Positions 49,987-58,367 of a DNA stretch of 64,000 nt are shown one piece after another. Positions within the stretch are counted from its first letter, which is position 1; every line of letters begins with the position of its first letter. The DNA is from Geodermatophilus obscurus (GTDB taxonomy: Bacteria; Actinomycetota; Actinomycetes; Mycobacteriales; Geodermatophilaceae), in NCBI RefSeq assembly GCF_900115395.1, contig NZ_FOWE01000001.1:124001-188000 (forward strand). The letters are read 5' to 3'. The translations under genes were made by a program, and so were the position numbers. Under the pieces are notes generated by a model, which saw only the letters and a list, made by a program, of their open reading frames with translations, was not told where the DNA came from and searched no databases.

Positions 49987-50751
49987 GTGACCGAGTCCGT
50001 GCTGGTGGAGCGCCGCGGCGCCGTCCAGGTCATCACCGTCAACCGGCCGGAGGCGAAGAACGCCCTCGATGCCGCGGTGGCCCGGGGCGTCGCCGACGCC
50101 GTCGACGAGCTCGACGCCTCCGACGAGCTGCGCGCCGGGGTGCTCACCGGCGCCGGCGGCACCTTCTCGGCCGGCATGGACCTCAAGGCGTTCCTGCGCG
50201 GGGAGCGGCCCGGGATCGAGGGCCGCGGGCTGTGCGGCATCACCCAGACCCCGCCGCGCAAGCCTGTGGTGGCCGCCGTCGAGGGGTGGGCGCTGGCCGG
50301 CGGGTTCGAGCTGGTGCTCGCCTGCGACCTCGTCGTCGCCGGCCGGTCGGCGCGCTTCGGCGTGCCCGAGGTGAGCCGGTCGCTCGTGGCCGCCGCCGGC
50401 GCCGCGCTGTTCCTGCCGCGCCGGGTCCCGCAGGCGGTCGCCATGGAGATGCTGCTCACCGGCCGCCCGATCGACGCCGAGCGGGCCGCCGCCGTGGGGC
50501 TGGTGAACTCCGTCGTCGACGACGGGGGCGCGCTCGAGGCCGCCGTGGAGCTGGCCGGGGTCATCGCCGCGAACGGCCCGCTGGCGGTCGCGGCCACCAA
50601 GCAGATCGCCCGGAGCACCGCCGACTGGACCGCCGAGGAGGGCTGGGCGCGGCAGCAGGAGCTCATCGAGCCGGTGTTCGCCTCCGAGGACGCCCGCGAG
50701 GGTGCCACCGCGTTCGCCGAGCGCCGCGCCCCCGTCTGGCGCGGCCGCTGA
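49987..50751 (+). CDS. Enoyl-CoA hydratase/isomerase (crotonase family)
   Basis: 254 residues. VITVNRPEAKNALDAAV, oxyanion strand GTFSAGMDLKAFLRG, KPVVAAVEGWALAGGFELVLACDLVVAGRSARFGVPEVSRSLVAAAGAA. The Glu in GGFELVLACD and the Glu in VPEV match the two catalytic acids of hydratases, so hydration of trans-2-enoyl-CoA is likely. Third of three same-strand genes for acyl-CoA metabolism (after dienelactone hydrolase and racemase), 50 bases after the racemase; GGAAGGGG region before GTG 49987. Confidence 0.9.
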   Translation: MTESVLVERRGAVQVITVNRPEAKNALDAAVARGVADAVDELDASDELRAGVLTGAGGTFSAGMDLKAFLRGERPGIEGRGLCGITQTPPRKPVVAAVEGWALAGGFELVLACDLVVAGRSARFGVPEVSRSLVAAAGAALFLPRRVPQAVAMEMLLTGRPIDAERAAAVGLVNSVVDDGGALEAAVELAGVIAANGPLAVAATKQIARSTADWTAEEGWARQQELIEPVFASEDAREGATAFAERRAPVWRGR

Positions 50752-50758
50752 CCGCTGC

Positions 50759-51859
50759 TCAGGAGACCGGTGCGGGGCCGGTCGTCGCCCGCACGACCAG
50801 CTCGGCGGGCAGCACCCGCGGCGGCGGGGCCGGCCGGCCGGCGATCCGGTCGAGCAGGCCCCGTGCCGCGGCGCCGCCCTTGTCCCGGGTCGGCTGCCGG
50901 ACGGTGGTCAGCCGCAGCCCGGCGGCCGGCCCGGCGTCGTCGAAGCCGGCGACCGACAGGTCCGCCGGCACGCGCAGCCCCCGGCCGGCGGCGGCCGCGA
51001 GCGCGCCCTCGGCGAGCCGGTCGCTCAGGCACAGCAGCGCCGTCGGCGCGGGGTCGGTGGCAAGCACGGCCTCCGCGCCGGCGGCGCCGACGGCGGGCGT
51101 GCTGTCCCCGCCGTGCCACACCGGCACCGACGCCCAGTCCAGGCCGGCCCGCTCCACCGCGTCGCGGTAGCCGGCGAGCCGGTCCCGGGTGACGGCGTAG
51201 GTCGCCGCGGCCTGCACCCGCTCGCCGGCGAGCCCGGGCCGGATCGGGTCCCGGTGCATCCCGAAGGAGACGACGGCCAGCCGCCGGTGTCCCAGGGCCA
51301 GCAGGTGCCCGGCGACCGCGGCCGCGGCGGCACGGTCGTCGACGCCCACCCACGGCGTCCCAGGCGCACCGAGGGCGGCCAGCCGGTCGGGCCGGGGCTG
51401 GTCCACGACGGCCAGCGGCAGCCCGCGGGCGACGGCGGCGGCCAGCAGCGGGTCGTCGTCGCCCGTGGAGACGACGAGCAGCCCGTCGACGACGGCACCG
51501 CTGACCGCGGCGAGCCGCCGGCGTCCGTCCGTCGACCCCGGGATCAGCAGCAGCCCGGCGCCGGCCGGCTCGGCCACCGCCGACACGCCGGCGAGCAGGG
51601 CGACGGCCACCGGGTCGTCGAAGGCGTAGGACAGCCCGTTGTCGTAGGCCACGCCGATGGCCCCGACCCGGCCGCGGCGCAGGCCGGCCGCCAGCGGGTT
51701 GGGCCCGGGATAGCCCAGTCGCCGCGCCGTGGCCAGCACCTGCTCGCGCAGCTGCGGGGAGAGCTGGTCGGGCCGGGAGAACGCGTTGGACACCGTCTTG
51801 GCCGAGATCCCGAGCTCGGCGGCGACGTCGCGCAGCGTCCTCGGGCGGTCGGCGGTCAC
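50759..51859 (-). CDS. LacI-family transcriptional regulator
   Basis: 366 residues. HTH at about 8-30 (TLRDVAAELGISAKTVSNAFSRPDQLS) with the hinge LGYPGPNPLAAGLRRGR; periplasmic-binding-like effector domain from 65: VGAIGVAYDNGLSYAFDDPVAVALLAGVSAVAE, GVDDRAAAAAVAGHLLALGHRRLAVVSF, PTALLCLSDRLAEGALAAAAGRGLRVPADLSVAGFDDAG. Effector unknown. GTG 51859. It faces the MFS gene over 51 bases that contain a perfect 14-bp palindrome, its probable operator, and would control both itself and the MFS-thiolase transcript. Confidence 0.92.
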   Translation of the reverse strand: MTADRPRTLRDVAAELGISAKTVSNAFSRPDQLSPQLREQVLATARRLGYPGPNPLAAGLRRGRVGAIGVAYDNGLSYAFDDPVAVALLAGVSAVAEPAGAGLLLIPGSTDGRRRLAAVSGAVVDGLLVVSTGDDDPLLAAAVARGLPLAVVDQPRPDRLAALGAPGTPWVGVDDRAAAAAVAGHLLALGHRRLAVVSFGMHRDPIRPGLAGERVQAAATYAVTRDRLAGYRDAVERAGLDWASVPVWHGGDSTPAVGAAGAEAVLATDPAPTALLCLSDRLAEGALAAAAGRGLRVPADLSVAGFDDAGPAAGLRLTTVRQPTRDKGGAAARGLLDRIAGRPAPPPRVLPAELVVRATTGPAPVS

Positions 51860-51875
51860 TGTCCCATCCTGCGTG

Positions 51876-51889
51876 CTTCATCGATGAAG
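51876..51889. promoter_or_regulatory. Perfect 14-bp palindrome, probable LacI-family operator
   Basis: CTTCATCGATGAAG is an exact palindrome centred on CG, as in LacI/PurR-type operators. It lies in the 51-base gap between the divergent lacI-type gene and the MFS gene, about 20 bases from each start. Confidence 0.7.
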
Positions 51890-51910
51890 AAGACGGGTAG
51901 GGGACCGGCC

Positions 51911-53332
51911 ATGCCCCAGGTGGTGGACACCCCCGTCGCCCGCACGGCCCGCGGCGCGGTGCCGGTGCTGTGCGCGGTGCAGTTCGTCGACGTCCTCGGC
52001 ACCACGCTGGTGGTGGCCGCGCTGCCCGCGATGCTCGCCGACCTCGGGGCACCCCCGTCGGCCGCGGCGCCGGTGGTGACCGTCTACGCGGTGCTCTTCG
52101 GTGCGCTGCTGGTCCTCGGCGCGCGGCTCGGCGACCGCCTCGGGCACGTCCGCGTCCTGCAGGCGGGCCTGGTGCTCTTCGGCGCCGCGTCGCTGGCAGC
52201 CGCGACCGCGCCGTCGGTGGGGGTGCTGGTCGCCGCCCGCGCCGCGCTGGGCGCCGCGGCTGCGCTGTCGGTGCCCCCGGCGCTGCGCCTGCTCACCGCC
52301 GCCGCGCCGGGGGAGGGCCCGCGCCGCCGGGCGCTGGCCGCGTGGAGCGCCAGCGGTGCCGCGGCCGGGGCCACCGGGCTCGTCCTCGGCGGCGTGCTCA
52401 CCGACACGGCCGGGTGGCGCTCGCTGTTCTGGCTCACCGTGCCACTGTCGGTCCTGCTGCTCGTCGCGGTCGCCCGGACCGCGCCCCGGGTGCCGCGGCG
52501 GGCCGAGGGGGCGCTCGACCTGGCGGGCGCGGGCGTGCTCACCGCCGCCGTCGCCGCCGTCGTCACCGGGGCCTCGCTGCTCGAGGACGCCGAGCACCGG
52601 CTGCCCGGGGTGCTCCTGGTGGCCGCGGGGACCGCGCTCGCCGCCGTGCTGCCCGCCGTCGAGCGCCGGGCCGCCGACCCGCTGCTGCCGCGCGCGGCCG
52701 TGCGCGACCCCGGACTGCAGGCGGGGGCGCTCGCCTCGGCCGCCAACACCGCCGCCACCAGCTCGGCGGTCACCCTGGCCACACTGCACCTGCAGGGAGC
52801 CGAGGGCCTCGGCGCCTCCGCCGCCGGGCTGGCGCTGGTGCCCTTCAGCCTCTGCGTGGTCGCCGGCGCGGCACTGGCCGCGCGCGTCCTGCGGCGTCAC
52901 CCGGCCCGCACGACCGCCGCCGCGGGCCTGGTCGTCATCGCCGCCGGGGACGCCGGCCTGCTCGCCACCGGCCTGGGGGTCTGGGCGGTGCCGGTCGCCG
53001 TCGCGGTGTCCGGGCTCGGCATCGGCCTGTCCTCGGTAGCGGCGACCTCGCTGGGCACCGCGGTCGCGCCGGCGCTGCAGGGGACCGCCGCCGGCGTGGT
53101 CAACACAGCCGCGCAGCTGGGCACCGCCCTGGGCGTCGCGGGGGTGCTGCTCGTCGCCCGCGCCACGGAGGGCAGCGGCCTGCCGCTGGCCGGCGCACCG
53201 CTGGGCTGGCTGACCGCGGCGGCGGTCGCGCTCGTCGCCGCGGCGCTGCTCCTCCGGCGGCCGGCCGCTCCTGCGGCGACGGGGGTTAGTGTGCCGGGGA
53301 CCACAGCAGTCGAGGGGAGCAACGATGCGTGA
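51911..53332 (+). CDS. MFS transporter, DHA2-like drug/metabolite exporter
   Basis: 473 residues, about 14 membrane helices. VLCAVQFVDVLGTTLVVAALPAMLADLG is helix 1 with the D/V signature, VLGARLGDRLGHVRVLQAGLVLFG is motif A (GxxxDRxGHrr), and AWSASGAAAGATGLVLGGVLTDTAGWRSLFWLTVPLS holds motif C and the W-R-W-F turn of 14-helix exporters. Energised by the proton gradient; substrate unknown. ATG 51911. Divergent from the LacI regulator; its last eight bases overlap the thiolase start, an arrangement suggesting one transcript. Confidence 0.9.
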   Translation: MPQVVDTPVARTARGAVPVLCAVQFVDVLGTTLVVAALPAMLADLGAPPSAAAPVVTVYAVLFGALLVLGARLGDRLGHVRVLQAGLVLFGAASLAAATAPSVGVLVAARAALGAAAALSVPPALRLLTAAAPGEGPRRRALAAWSASGAAAGATGLVLGGVLTDTAGWRSLFWLTVPLSVLLLVAVARTAPRVPRRAEGALDLAGAGVLTAAVAAVVTGASLLEDAEHRLPGVLLVAAGTALAAVLPAVERRAADPLLPRAAVRDPGLQAGALASAANTAATSSAVTLATLHLQGAEGLGASAAGLALVPFSLCVVAGAALAARVLRRHPARTTAAAGLVVIAAGDAGLLATGLGVWAVPVAVAVSGLGIGLSSVAATSLGTAVAPALQGTAAGVVNTAAQLGTALGVAGVLLVARATEGSGLPLAGAPLGWLTAAAVALVAAALLLRRPAAPAATGVSVPGTTAVEGSNDA

Positions 53333-54467
53333 CGCGGTGATCGTCGAGGCGGTGCGCACGCCGGTGGGCAAGCGCAACGGCGGGCTGTCGGGGGTGCACC
53401 CGGTCGACCTGTCGGCGCACGTGCTGGTCTCCCTGGCCGAGCGGGCCGGCGTCGACCCGGCGCAGGTCGAGGACGTCATCTGGGGCTGCGTGTCCCAGGT
53501 CGGCGAGCAGACCTTCGACATCGCCCGGACCTCGGCCCTGGCCGCCGGGTGGCCGGAGACGGTGACCGGCGTGACCGTCGACCGGCAGTGCGGGTCCTCG
53601 CAGCAGTCGGTGCACTTCGCCGCGGCCGGGCTGGTCGCCGGGCACTACGACGTCGTGGTCGCCGGCGGCGTGGAGTCGATGTCGCGGGTGCCGATGGGCA
53701 CCGCGCGCATGGACGCCAACCCCTTCGGCACGCGGTTCCTCGAGCGCTACGCCGGCGCGAAGATCAACCAGGGGCTCGGCGCGGAGACCATCGCGGAGCG
53801 GTGGGGCCTGTCCCGGCAGCAGTGCGACGAGTTCTCGGTCGCCTCGCACGAGAAGGCCGCCGCCGCCCGCGCCGAGGGCCGCTTCGACGCCCAGATCGCC
53901 CCGGTGACCACGCCCGACGGCACCGTCGTCAGCCGGGACGAGGGCATCCGCGAGTCGAGCGTGGAGAAGCTCGGCACGCTCAAGACGGCGTTCCGCGAGG
54001 ACGGCGTCATCACCGCCGGCAACTCCTCGCAGATCTCCGACGGCGCCGCGGCCCTGCTGATGACCACCAGCGAGAAGGCCGCCGAGCTCGGCCTGCGCCC
54101 GATCGCCCGGGTGCACACCGCCGTCCTCGCCGGCGCCGACCCGGTGATCATGCTCACCGCGCCGATCCCCGCCACGCAGAAAGCCCTGCAGCGCTCGGGC
54201 CTGTCCGTCGACGAGATCGGCGCGTTCGAGGTCAACGAGGCGTTCGCGCCGGTGCCGCTGGCGTGGCTGGCCGACATCGGCGCCGACGCCAAGGCGCTCA
54301 ACCCCAACGGCGGCGCGATCGCCCTGGGTCACCCGCTCGGCGGCTCGGGCGCGCGGATCATGACCACGCTCGTGCACCACATGCGCGACAACGGCACCCG
54401 CTACGGCCTGCAGACGATGTGCGAGGGCGGCGGCCAGGCCAACGCCACCATCCTCGAGCTGCTGTAG
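53325..54467 (+). CDS. Acetyl-CoA acetyltransferase (thiolase)
   Basis: 380 residues. Nucleophile C89 in VTVDRQCGSSQQSVHFAAAG, VVAGGVESMSRVPMG, FEVNEAFAPVPLAWL, His in GGAIALGHPLGGSGARIMTTL and the second Cys in QTMCEGGGQANATI: all thiolase catalytic elements are present. It condenses two acetyl-CoA or cleaves 3-ketoacyl-CoA. ATG 53325 (ribosome site GAGGGGAG) lies inside the end of the MFS gene, eight bases overlapping, so it is coexpressed under the LacI-type operator. A nested hairpin follows its stop. Confidence 0.93.
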   Translation: MRDAVIVEAVRTPVGKRNGGLSGVHPVDLSAHVLVSLAERAGVDPAQVEDVIWGCVSQVGEQTFDIARTSALAAGWPETVTGVTVDRQCGSSQQSVHFAAAGLVAGHYDVVVAGGVESMSRVPMGTARMDANPFGTRFLERYAGAKINQGLGAETIAERWGLSRQQCDEFSVASHEKAAAARAEGRFDAQIAPVTTPDGTVVSRDEGIRESSVEKLGTLKTAFREDGVITAGNSSQISDGAAALLMTTSEKAAELGLRPIARVHTAVLAGADPVIMLTAPIPATQKALQRSGLSVDEIGAFEVNEAFAPVPLAWLADIGADAKALNPNGGAIALGHPLGGSGARIMTTLVHHMRDNGTRYGLQTMCEGGGQANATILELL

Positions 54468-54474
54468 CCGCGTC

Positions 54475-54543
54475 GCTCCTGCGGTGTCCCCCGCGCTCCT
54501 GCGGTGCTGCACCACCGCGGGGGGCGAGGGACACCGCAGGAGC
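54475..54543. terminator. Nested inverted repeat after the thiolase gene, probable terminator
   Basis: GCTCCTGCGGTGTCCC (54475-54490) and its exact reverse complement (54528-54543) form a 16-bp outer stem. Inside, GCGGTG and CACCGC form a second hairpin, and GCTCCTGCGGTG occurs a second time as a direct repeat at 54495-54506. The element starts eight bases past the thiolase stop. Confidence 0.7.
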
Positions 54544-54607
54544 AGGACGGCTCCCTGCACGGGCCCGCGGGCGGGGGAGGCCGTGCGGGTCCCTACGCTG
54601 GCCGCTC

Positions 54608-55417
54608 GTGAGCGCCACCGCGGGGGAGCCGACGCTGCTCGACGTCCTGACGCTCGAGGAGATCGACCGGGACCTCTACCGCAGCACCCTGGTGTTCACC
54701 GACCCGCTGCCGCTCTACGGGGGGCAGGTCGCCGCGCAGGCGCTGCTCGCCGCCGGCCGCACCGTCGCCCCCGACCGGCTGCCGCACTCGCTGCACGGCT
54801 ACTTCCTGCGCAGCGGCGACGCCGCCCGGCCGACCGTCTACCGCGTCGACCGGGACCGCGACGGCGGCTCGTTCTCGGCCCGCCGCGTCGTCGCGCTGCA
54901 GGGCGGTGAGGTGGTGCTGTCGATGTCGGCCTCGTTCCAGGCGCCCACCGCCGGCCCCGACGTCCAGGTGGCCGCGGCCCCGGACGCCGAGCCGCCCGCG
55001 CAGTGCCCGCCGCTGACCCTGCCGCGGCTGTTCTCGATGGAGAGCCGGCGGCCCGCCCAGCCCTGGCCGCAGGCCCGGATCCCCACGCGGTTCTGGTCGC
55101 GGGCCACCGTGGGCCTCCCGGCGGACCCGCTGCTGCACGCCTGCGCGCTCACCTACCTCTCCGACATCGGCACCGGGCTGTCGGCGCTGCCGGAGGAGGA
55201 GGCGGCGCCCGGGCCGACGCTCGACCACGCGGTGTGGTTCCACCGCCCGGCGCGACTCGACGACTGGGTGCTCGTGGACCTCGTCCCGCACAGCGTCTCC
55301 GGCGGGCGCGGCTGGTACACCGGCTCGGTCACCACCACGGAGGGGGTGCTGGCCGCCAGCCTCACCCAGGAGACGCTCTTCCGGCCCGGGCGCAACCCGT
55401 TCCGGCCGGGCGGCTGA
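54608..55417 (+). CDS. tesB: Acyl-CoA thioesterase II (TesB type)
   Basis: 269 residues, double hot-dog. LEEIDRDLYRSTLVFTDPLPLYGGQVAAQALLAAGRTV is the N-terminal hot-dog start, HSLHGYFLRSGDAARPTVYRVDRDRDGGSFSARRVVALQ its core; YLSDIGTGLSALPEEE and LDHAVWFHRPARLDDWVLVDLVPHSVSGGRGWYTGSV form the second hot-dog with the catalytic Asp. Hydrolyses medium/long acyl-CoA to free acid. GTG 54608. Fits the surrounding acyl-CoA genes but has its own transcript after the hairpin at 54475-54543. Confidence 0.92.
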   Translation: MSATAGEPTLLDVLTLEEIDRDLYRSTLVFTDPLPLYGGQVAAQALLAAGRTVAPDRLPHSLHGYFLRSGDAARPTVYRVDRDRDGGSFSARRVVALQGGEVVLSMSASFQAPTAGPDVQVAAAPDAEPPAQCPPLTLPRLFSMESRRPAQPWPQARIPTRFWSRATVGLPADPLLHACALTYLSDIGTGLSALPEEEAAPGPTLDHAVWFHRPARLDDWVLVDLVPHSVSGGRGWYTGSVTTTEGVLAASLTQETLFRPGRNPFRPGG

Positions 55418-55496
55418 GGGAGGCTCACCGGCCCGACGGTGGCGCCGCCGTCCTCGTCAGCGAGGATGGGGGCCTGCGAGGGGGAAGGACGGACAC

Positions 55497-56096
55497 GTGG
55501 CGAAGCACCGGGCACCGGAGGGCGACCCCACCGACTTCGACGCGGCGACGACCGCGCTGGACGACGTCTCGGGGGACTACACGATCGACGTGGCGCACAC
55601 CCGGATCGGCATCCGGGCGCGGCACGCCATGGTGACGACGGTCCGCGGCGCCTTCACCGACTTCGCCGGCGAGGCCCACCTCGACGTCGCCAAGCCCGGC
55701 GCCAGCACCGTGAGCATCCGCATCGCGACGGCGAGCATCGACACCGGGCAGGCCGACCGCGACGCGCACCTGCGCTCCCCGGACTTCCTCGACGTCGAGC
55801 GGTTCCCCGAGCTGGTGTTCACCTCCACCGACGTCGAGCCGGTCGACGAGGGGGTGTACGAGGTCACCGGCGACCTCACCATCCGCGACGTCACCCGCCC
55901 GGTCACCGTCGAGTTCACCCTCACCGGCTCCGCACGCGACCCGTTCGGCAACACCCGCGTCGGCTTCGAGGGCGCGCTGGCGATCAAGCGCAGCGACTGG
56001 GGCCTGACCTGGAACACCCCGCTGGACACCGGCGGCGTGCTGGTCAGCGACCGCATCCAGGTCGAGTTCGACGTCTCGGTGATCCGCGCCGCCTAG
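55497..56096 (+). CDS. YceI family lipid-binding protein, cytosolic form
   Basis: 199 residues. GDYTIDVAHTRIGIRARHAMVTTVRGAFTDFAGEAHLDVAKPGASTVSIRIATASIDTGQADRDAHLRSPDFLDVERFPELVFTS is the YceI beta-barrel, continuing to VTRPVTVEFTLTGSARDPFGNTRVGFEGALAIKRSDWGLTWN. Such proteins hold polyisoprenoid or other lipids in a lipocalin-like barrel. There is no signal peptide, unlike E. coli YceI, so it stays inside. GTG 55497, GGGGGAAGG upstream. Confidence 0.92.
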   Translation: MAKHRAPEGDPTDFDAATTALDDVSGDYTIDVAHTRIGIRARHAMVTTVRGAFTDFAGEAHLDVAKPGASTVSIRIATASIDTGQADRDAHLRSPDFLDVERFPELVFTSTDVEPVDEGVYEVTGDLTIRDVTRPVTVEFTLTGSARDPFGNTRVGFEGALAIKRSDWGLTWNTPLDTGGVLVSDRIQVEFDVSVIRAA

Positions 56097-56104
56097 ACGA
56101 AGGA

Positions 56105-56155
56105 CCCCTCTGCCCCCCACCGCTCGCAGGCTCGCGGCGGGACCCTGCAGAGGGG
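56105..56155. terminator. Hairpin between convergent YceI and RibD-like genes
   Basis: CCCCTCTGC (56105-56113) pairs with GCAGAGGGG (56147-56155); shorter G-C pairing is possible inside the loop. It lies nine bases beyond the YceI stop and before the RibD-like stop, so it can serve both directions. Confidence 0.65.
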
Positions 56156-56172
56156 CCACCCGGCCGACGTAC

Positions 56173-56709
56173 CTAGCGGACGACGTCGTACCGGACGACG
56201 GCGAACTCGCCGTTCTGCGACACCTCGCGGGTCACCAGCTCGACGTGCGCCGGCAGCAGCGGCATCCCGGCGCCGAGGGTCACCGGCGCGATCGAGACGA
56301 CGACCTCGTCGAGCAGCCCGGCTCGTGCGAACCGTGCGGCCACCGGGCCGCCACCGACCACCCACACGTCGAGGTCGCCGGCGGCGGCCGCCATTTCCGC
56401 GTGCAGCGCGCGCAGCTCGTCGTCGGTGTCGGCGGCGGTGAACCGGATGTCGCGGCCGTCGTAGGGCGTGAGCTGCCGGTGGGTGAGCACCCAGGCGGGC
56501 TGGTCGTAGGTCCAGTCCTCGCCGTGCCGCTGGATCCACTCGTAGGTGGAGGCGCCCATGACCAGCGCGCCGATCGTCTTCTCGAACGCCTTGTAGCCGG
56601 TCGCGCCCTCGTGGTCGGCCTCGCGGGTGAGCAGCCAGTCCAGCGAGTGGTCGGGGTCGGCGATGAAGCCGTCGAGCGTGGTGGCGGTGTAGTAGACGGT
56701 GCGGGTCAT
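56173..56709 (-). CDS. Dihydrofolate reductase-like protein (RibD C-terminal domain family)
   Basis: 178 residues. VYYTATTLDGFIADPDHSLDWLL at the start, GALVMGASTYEWI, and LDVWVVGGGPVAARFARAGLLDEVVVSIAPVTLGAGMPLLP are the RibD_C/DHFR-fold cofactor-binding motifs. Stand-alone members reduce unknown substrates with NADPH. ATG 56709 overlaps the stop of the upstream AraC/DinB gene (ATGA), so they are coexpressed. Confidence 0.9.
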   Translation of the reverse strand: MTRTVYYTATTLDGFIADPDHSLDWLLTREADHEGATGYKAFEKTIGALVMGASTYEWIQRHGEDWTYDQPAWVLTHRQLTPYDGRDIRFTAADTDDELRALHAEMAAAAGDLDVWVVGGGPVAARFARAGLLDEVVVSIAPVTLGAGMPLLPAHVELVTREVSQNGEFAVVRYDVVR

Positions 56710-57644
56710 CGGTCCCTCCGGGAGAGCCACTCGATGGGGTCGCCGGCGTCGACCTCGGCGCCGGCCGCGCGCAGCCAGTGCCGAGCGAGGAGCCGGCGGT
56801 GCGCGGAGAAGGTGAGGACGTGCGCGACGACGCTGCCGAGGACGAAGCTCTCGGGCGGCTCGCACAGCGCGTCGACGAGCCGGTCGCCCCAGGCGCCGCG
56901 GCGGGAGATCTCCCGAACGGCGGCCAGCCACCGGGGCGCGACGGCGTCGTGCCGGTCGAGCAGCGCCGCGGCGTCGTCGCCACCGCGGACCGGGGCGTCG
57001 GCGCCCTCGATCGAGGCGACCCAGACCTCCAGCGTCCAGACGAGGGTGTCGAGGACGGCGGCCAGCGTCTCCTCGGCGCCGTCCCAGGGCAGCACCGACA
57101 GCCCCGGTGCGCGGACCCGCCGGTACTCCTCGTCGGGCAGGCCCTTGGCGAGCTCGAGCAGCGCGCGGGTGTCCTCGACGCCGTGGTGCACCAGCAGGGC
57201 GGTCACCTCGTCACCGCCCCGGCGCACCGGCTCCCCGGACACCCACAGCGACGACGGGGGGTGGAAGTGCAGGCCGTTGGGTGCGGGCAGCCAGTGCGCG
57301 TCCCGCCCGCCGGTCCCCGGGTCGGGAGAGCCGGGGCCGTGGCTGCCGGGAGTGTGGCCGTAGGCGCGGGCGAAGGCCCGGCTGAAGCCCTCGACCGACT
57401 CGTAGCCGGCGGCGAACGCGACGTCGGTGACGCTCGCGCCCTGCCGCAGCTGCCAGGCCGCCCGCTCGAGCACCACCCTGCGGCGCAGCGCGACCGGTGA
57501 CTCCCCGGCGCCGCCGGACACCTGGCGGCTGAAGTGGAACGGCGAGGCGTAGGCGTCGCCGGCCATGTCGGCCAGGGTGCGGTTGTCCTCGTCGAGGACG
57601 GCGTCGAGCAGTTCGCGGAGGCGGTCGCGGCCGGGCGGTGTCAC
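56706..57644 (-). CDS. AraC-family HTH regulator fused to a DinB-like domain
   Basis: 312 residues. N-terminal AraC HTH pair over residues 1-105 (LADMAGDAYASPFHFSRQVSGGAGESPVALRRRVVLERAAWQLRQGASVTDVAFAAGYESVEGFSRAFARAYGHTPG), then a DinB-like four-helix domain (LHFHPPSSLWVSGE, ALLVHHGVEDTRALLELAKGLPDEEY, WTLEVWVASIEG, SFVLGSVVAHVLTFSAHRRLLARHWLRAAG) with His residues at the metal-site spacing. Probably controls, or works with, the RibD-like enzyme. GTG 57644. Confidence 0.85.
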   Translation of the reverse strand: MTPPGRDRLRELLDAVLDEDNRTLADMAGDAYASPFHFSRQVSGGAGESPVALRRRVVLERAAWQLRQGASVTDVAFAAGYESVEGFSRAFARAYGHTPGSHGPGSPDPGTGGRDAHWLPAPNGLHFHPPSSLWVSGEPVRRGGDEVTALLVHHGVEDTRALLELAKGLPDEEYRRVRAPGLSVLPWDGAEETLAAVLDTLVWTLEVWVASIEGADAPVRGGDDAAALLDRHDAVAPRWLAAVREISRRGAWGDRLVDALCEPPESFVLGSVVAHVLTFSAHRRLLARHWLRAAGAEVDAGDPIEWLSRRDR

Positions 57645-57698
57645 GCGGTCAGTCTGGCGAGCCGGCCGGCCGTGCCGCCCGACCGTTCTTGCGCTGTC

Positions 57699-58310
57699 TC
57701 AGCCGCCCGCCCACGCCCGCTGCACCGACTCCCGGCACCGGGCCGGGTCGTCGCCGGCGGCGGTGAGCAGCGCGACGGCGGTGTCGGTGGCCAGGGGCGG
57801 CAGGGACTCCGCGGGGAGGACGCCCTGGACGACGAGGGAGACCAGCCCGTGCCCGGCCGCCCAGTACCGGGTCGCCAGGCCGAGCGGGTCGGTGTCCGCG
57901 GCCAGCCGTCCCGCGTCGCGGGCCCGGGCCGCCGCCGTCACCAGGCGCTCGAAGGTCGCGTCGGCGGCCGGTGCGTCGGCGAGGTCGGCGCGCGCGTCGA
58001 ACATGGCCCGGTAGAGCTCCGGGGCGTCCAGTGCGTTGTGCGCGTAGGCGACGCCGAGGGCGGCCAGGTCGTGCACCGGGTCGCCGGTGCGCGCGACGCC
58101 GTCCAGCCGGGTCGCGAGCCGGGTGAACCCCTCCTGCCGCACGGCGCTCCACAGCCCCGGCATCCCGCCGAAGTGCGTGTACACGGCCATCGTGGAGGCC
58201 CCGGTGCCCTCGACCAGGGCGCGCAGGGTCACCGGCTCGCGGTCGGCGAGCATCCGCGCGGCCCGCTCGACGAGCAGGCCGCGCACCGCGGGATCGGGGC
58301 GTCTCGGCAC
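57699..58310 (-). CDS. TetR-family transcriptional regulator
   Basis: 203 residues. N-terminal HTH over residues 8-50: AARMLADREPVTLRALVEGTGASTMAVYTHFGGMPGLWSAV, the TetR recognition pattern; C-terminal ligand-binding helices follow (DLAALGVAYAHNALDAPELYRAMFDARADL, GLATRYWAAGHGLVSLVVQGVLP), a TetR_C_33-type WHG motif included. GTG 58310. Divergent from a RidA-like gene; an inverted repeat 13 bases from its start is its probable operator. Confidence 0.92.
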   Translation of the reverse strand: MPRRPDPAVRGLLVERAARMLADREPVTLRALVEGTGASTMAVYTHFGGMPGLWSAVRQEGFTRLATRLDGVARTGDPVHDLAALGVAYAHNALDAPELYRAMFDARADLADAPAADATFERLVTAAARARDAGRLAADTDPLGLATRYWAAGHGLVSLVVQGVLPAESLPPLATDTAVALLTAAGDDPARCRESVQRAWAGG

Positions 58311-58322
58311 TGGACCATTATG

Positions 58323-58339
58323 ACATAGCGCTGCTATGT
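58323..58339. promoter_or_regulatory. Inverted repeat, probable TetR operator
   Basis: ACATAGC (58323-58329) and GCTATGT (58333-58339) are exact reverse complements around GCT. The region is AT-richer than its surroundings, lies between divergent tetR-type and ridA-type genes, and overlaps the likely -10 TATGTT (58336-58341). Confidence 0.7.
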
Positions 58340-58367
58340 TATGGACCTCACACCCCCAGGAGGCGTC

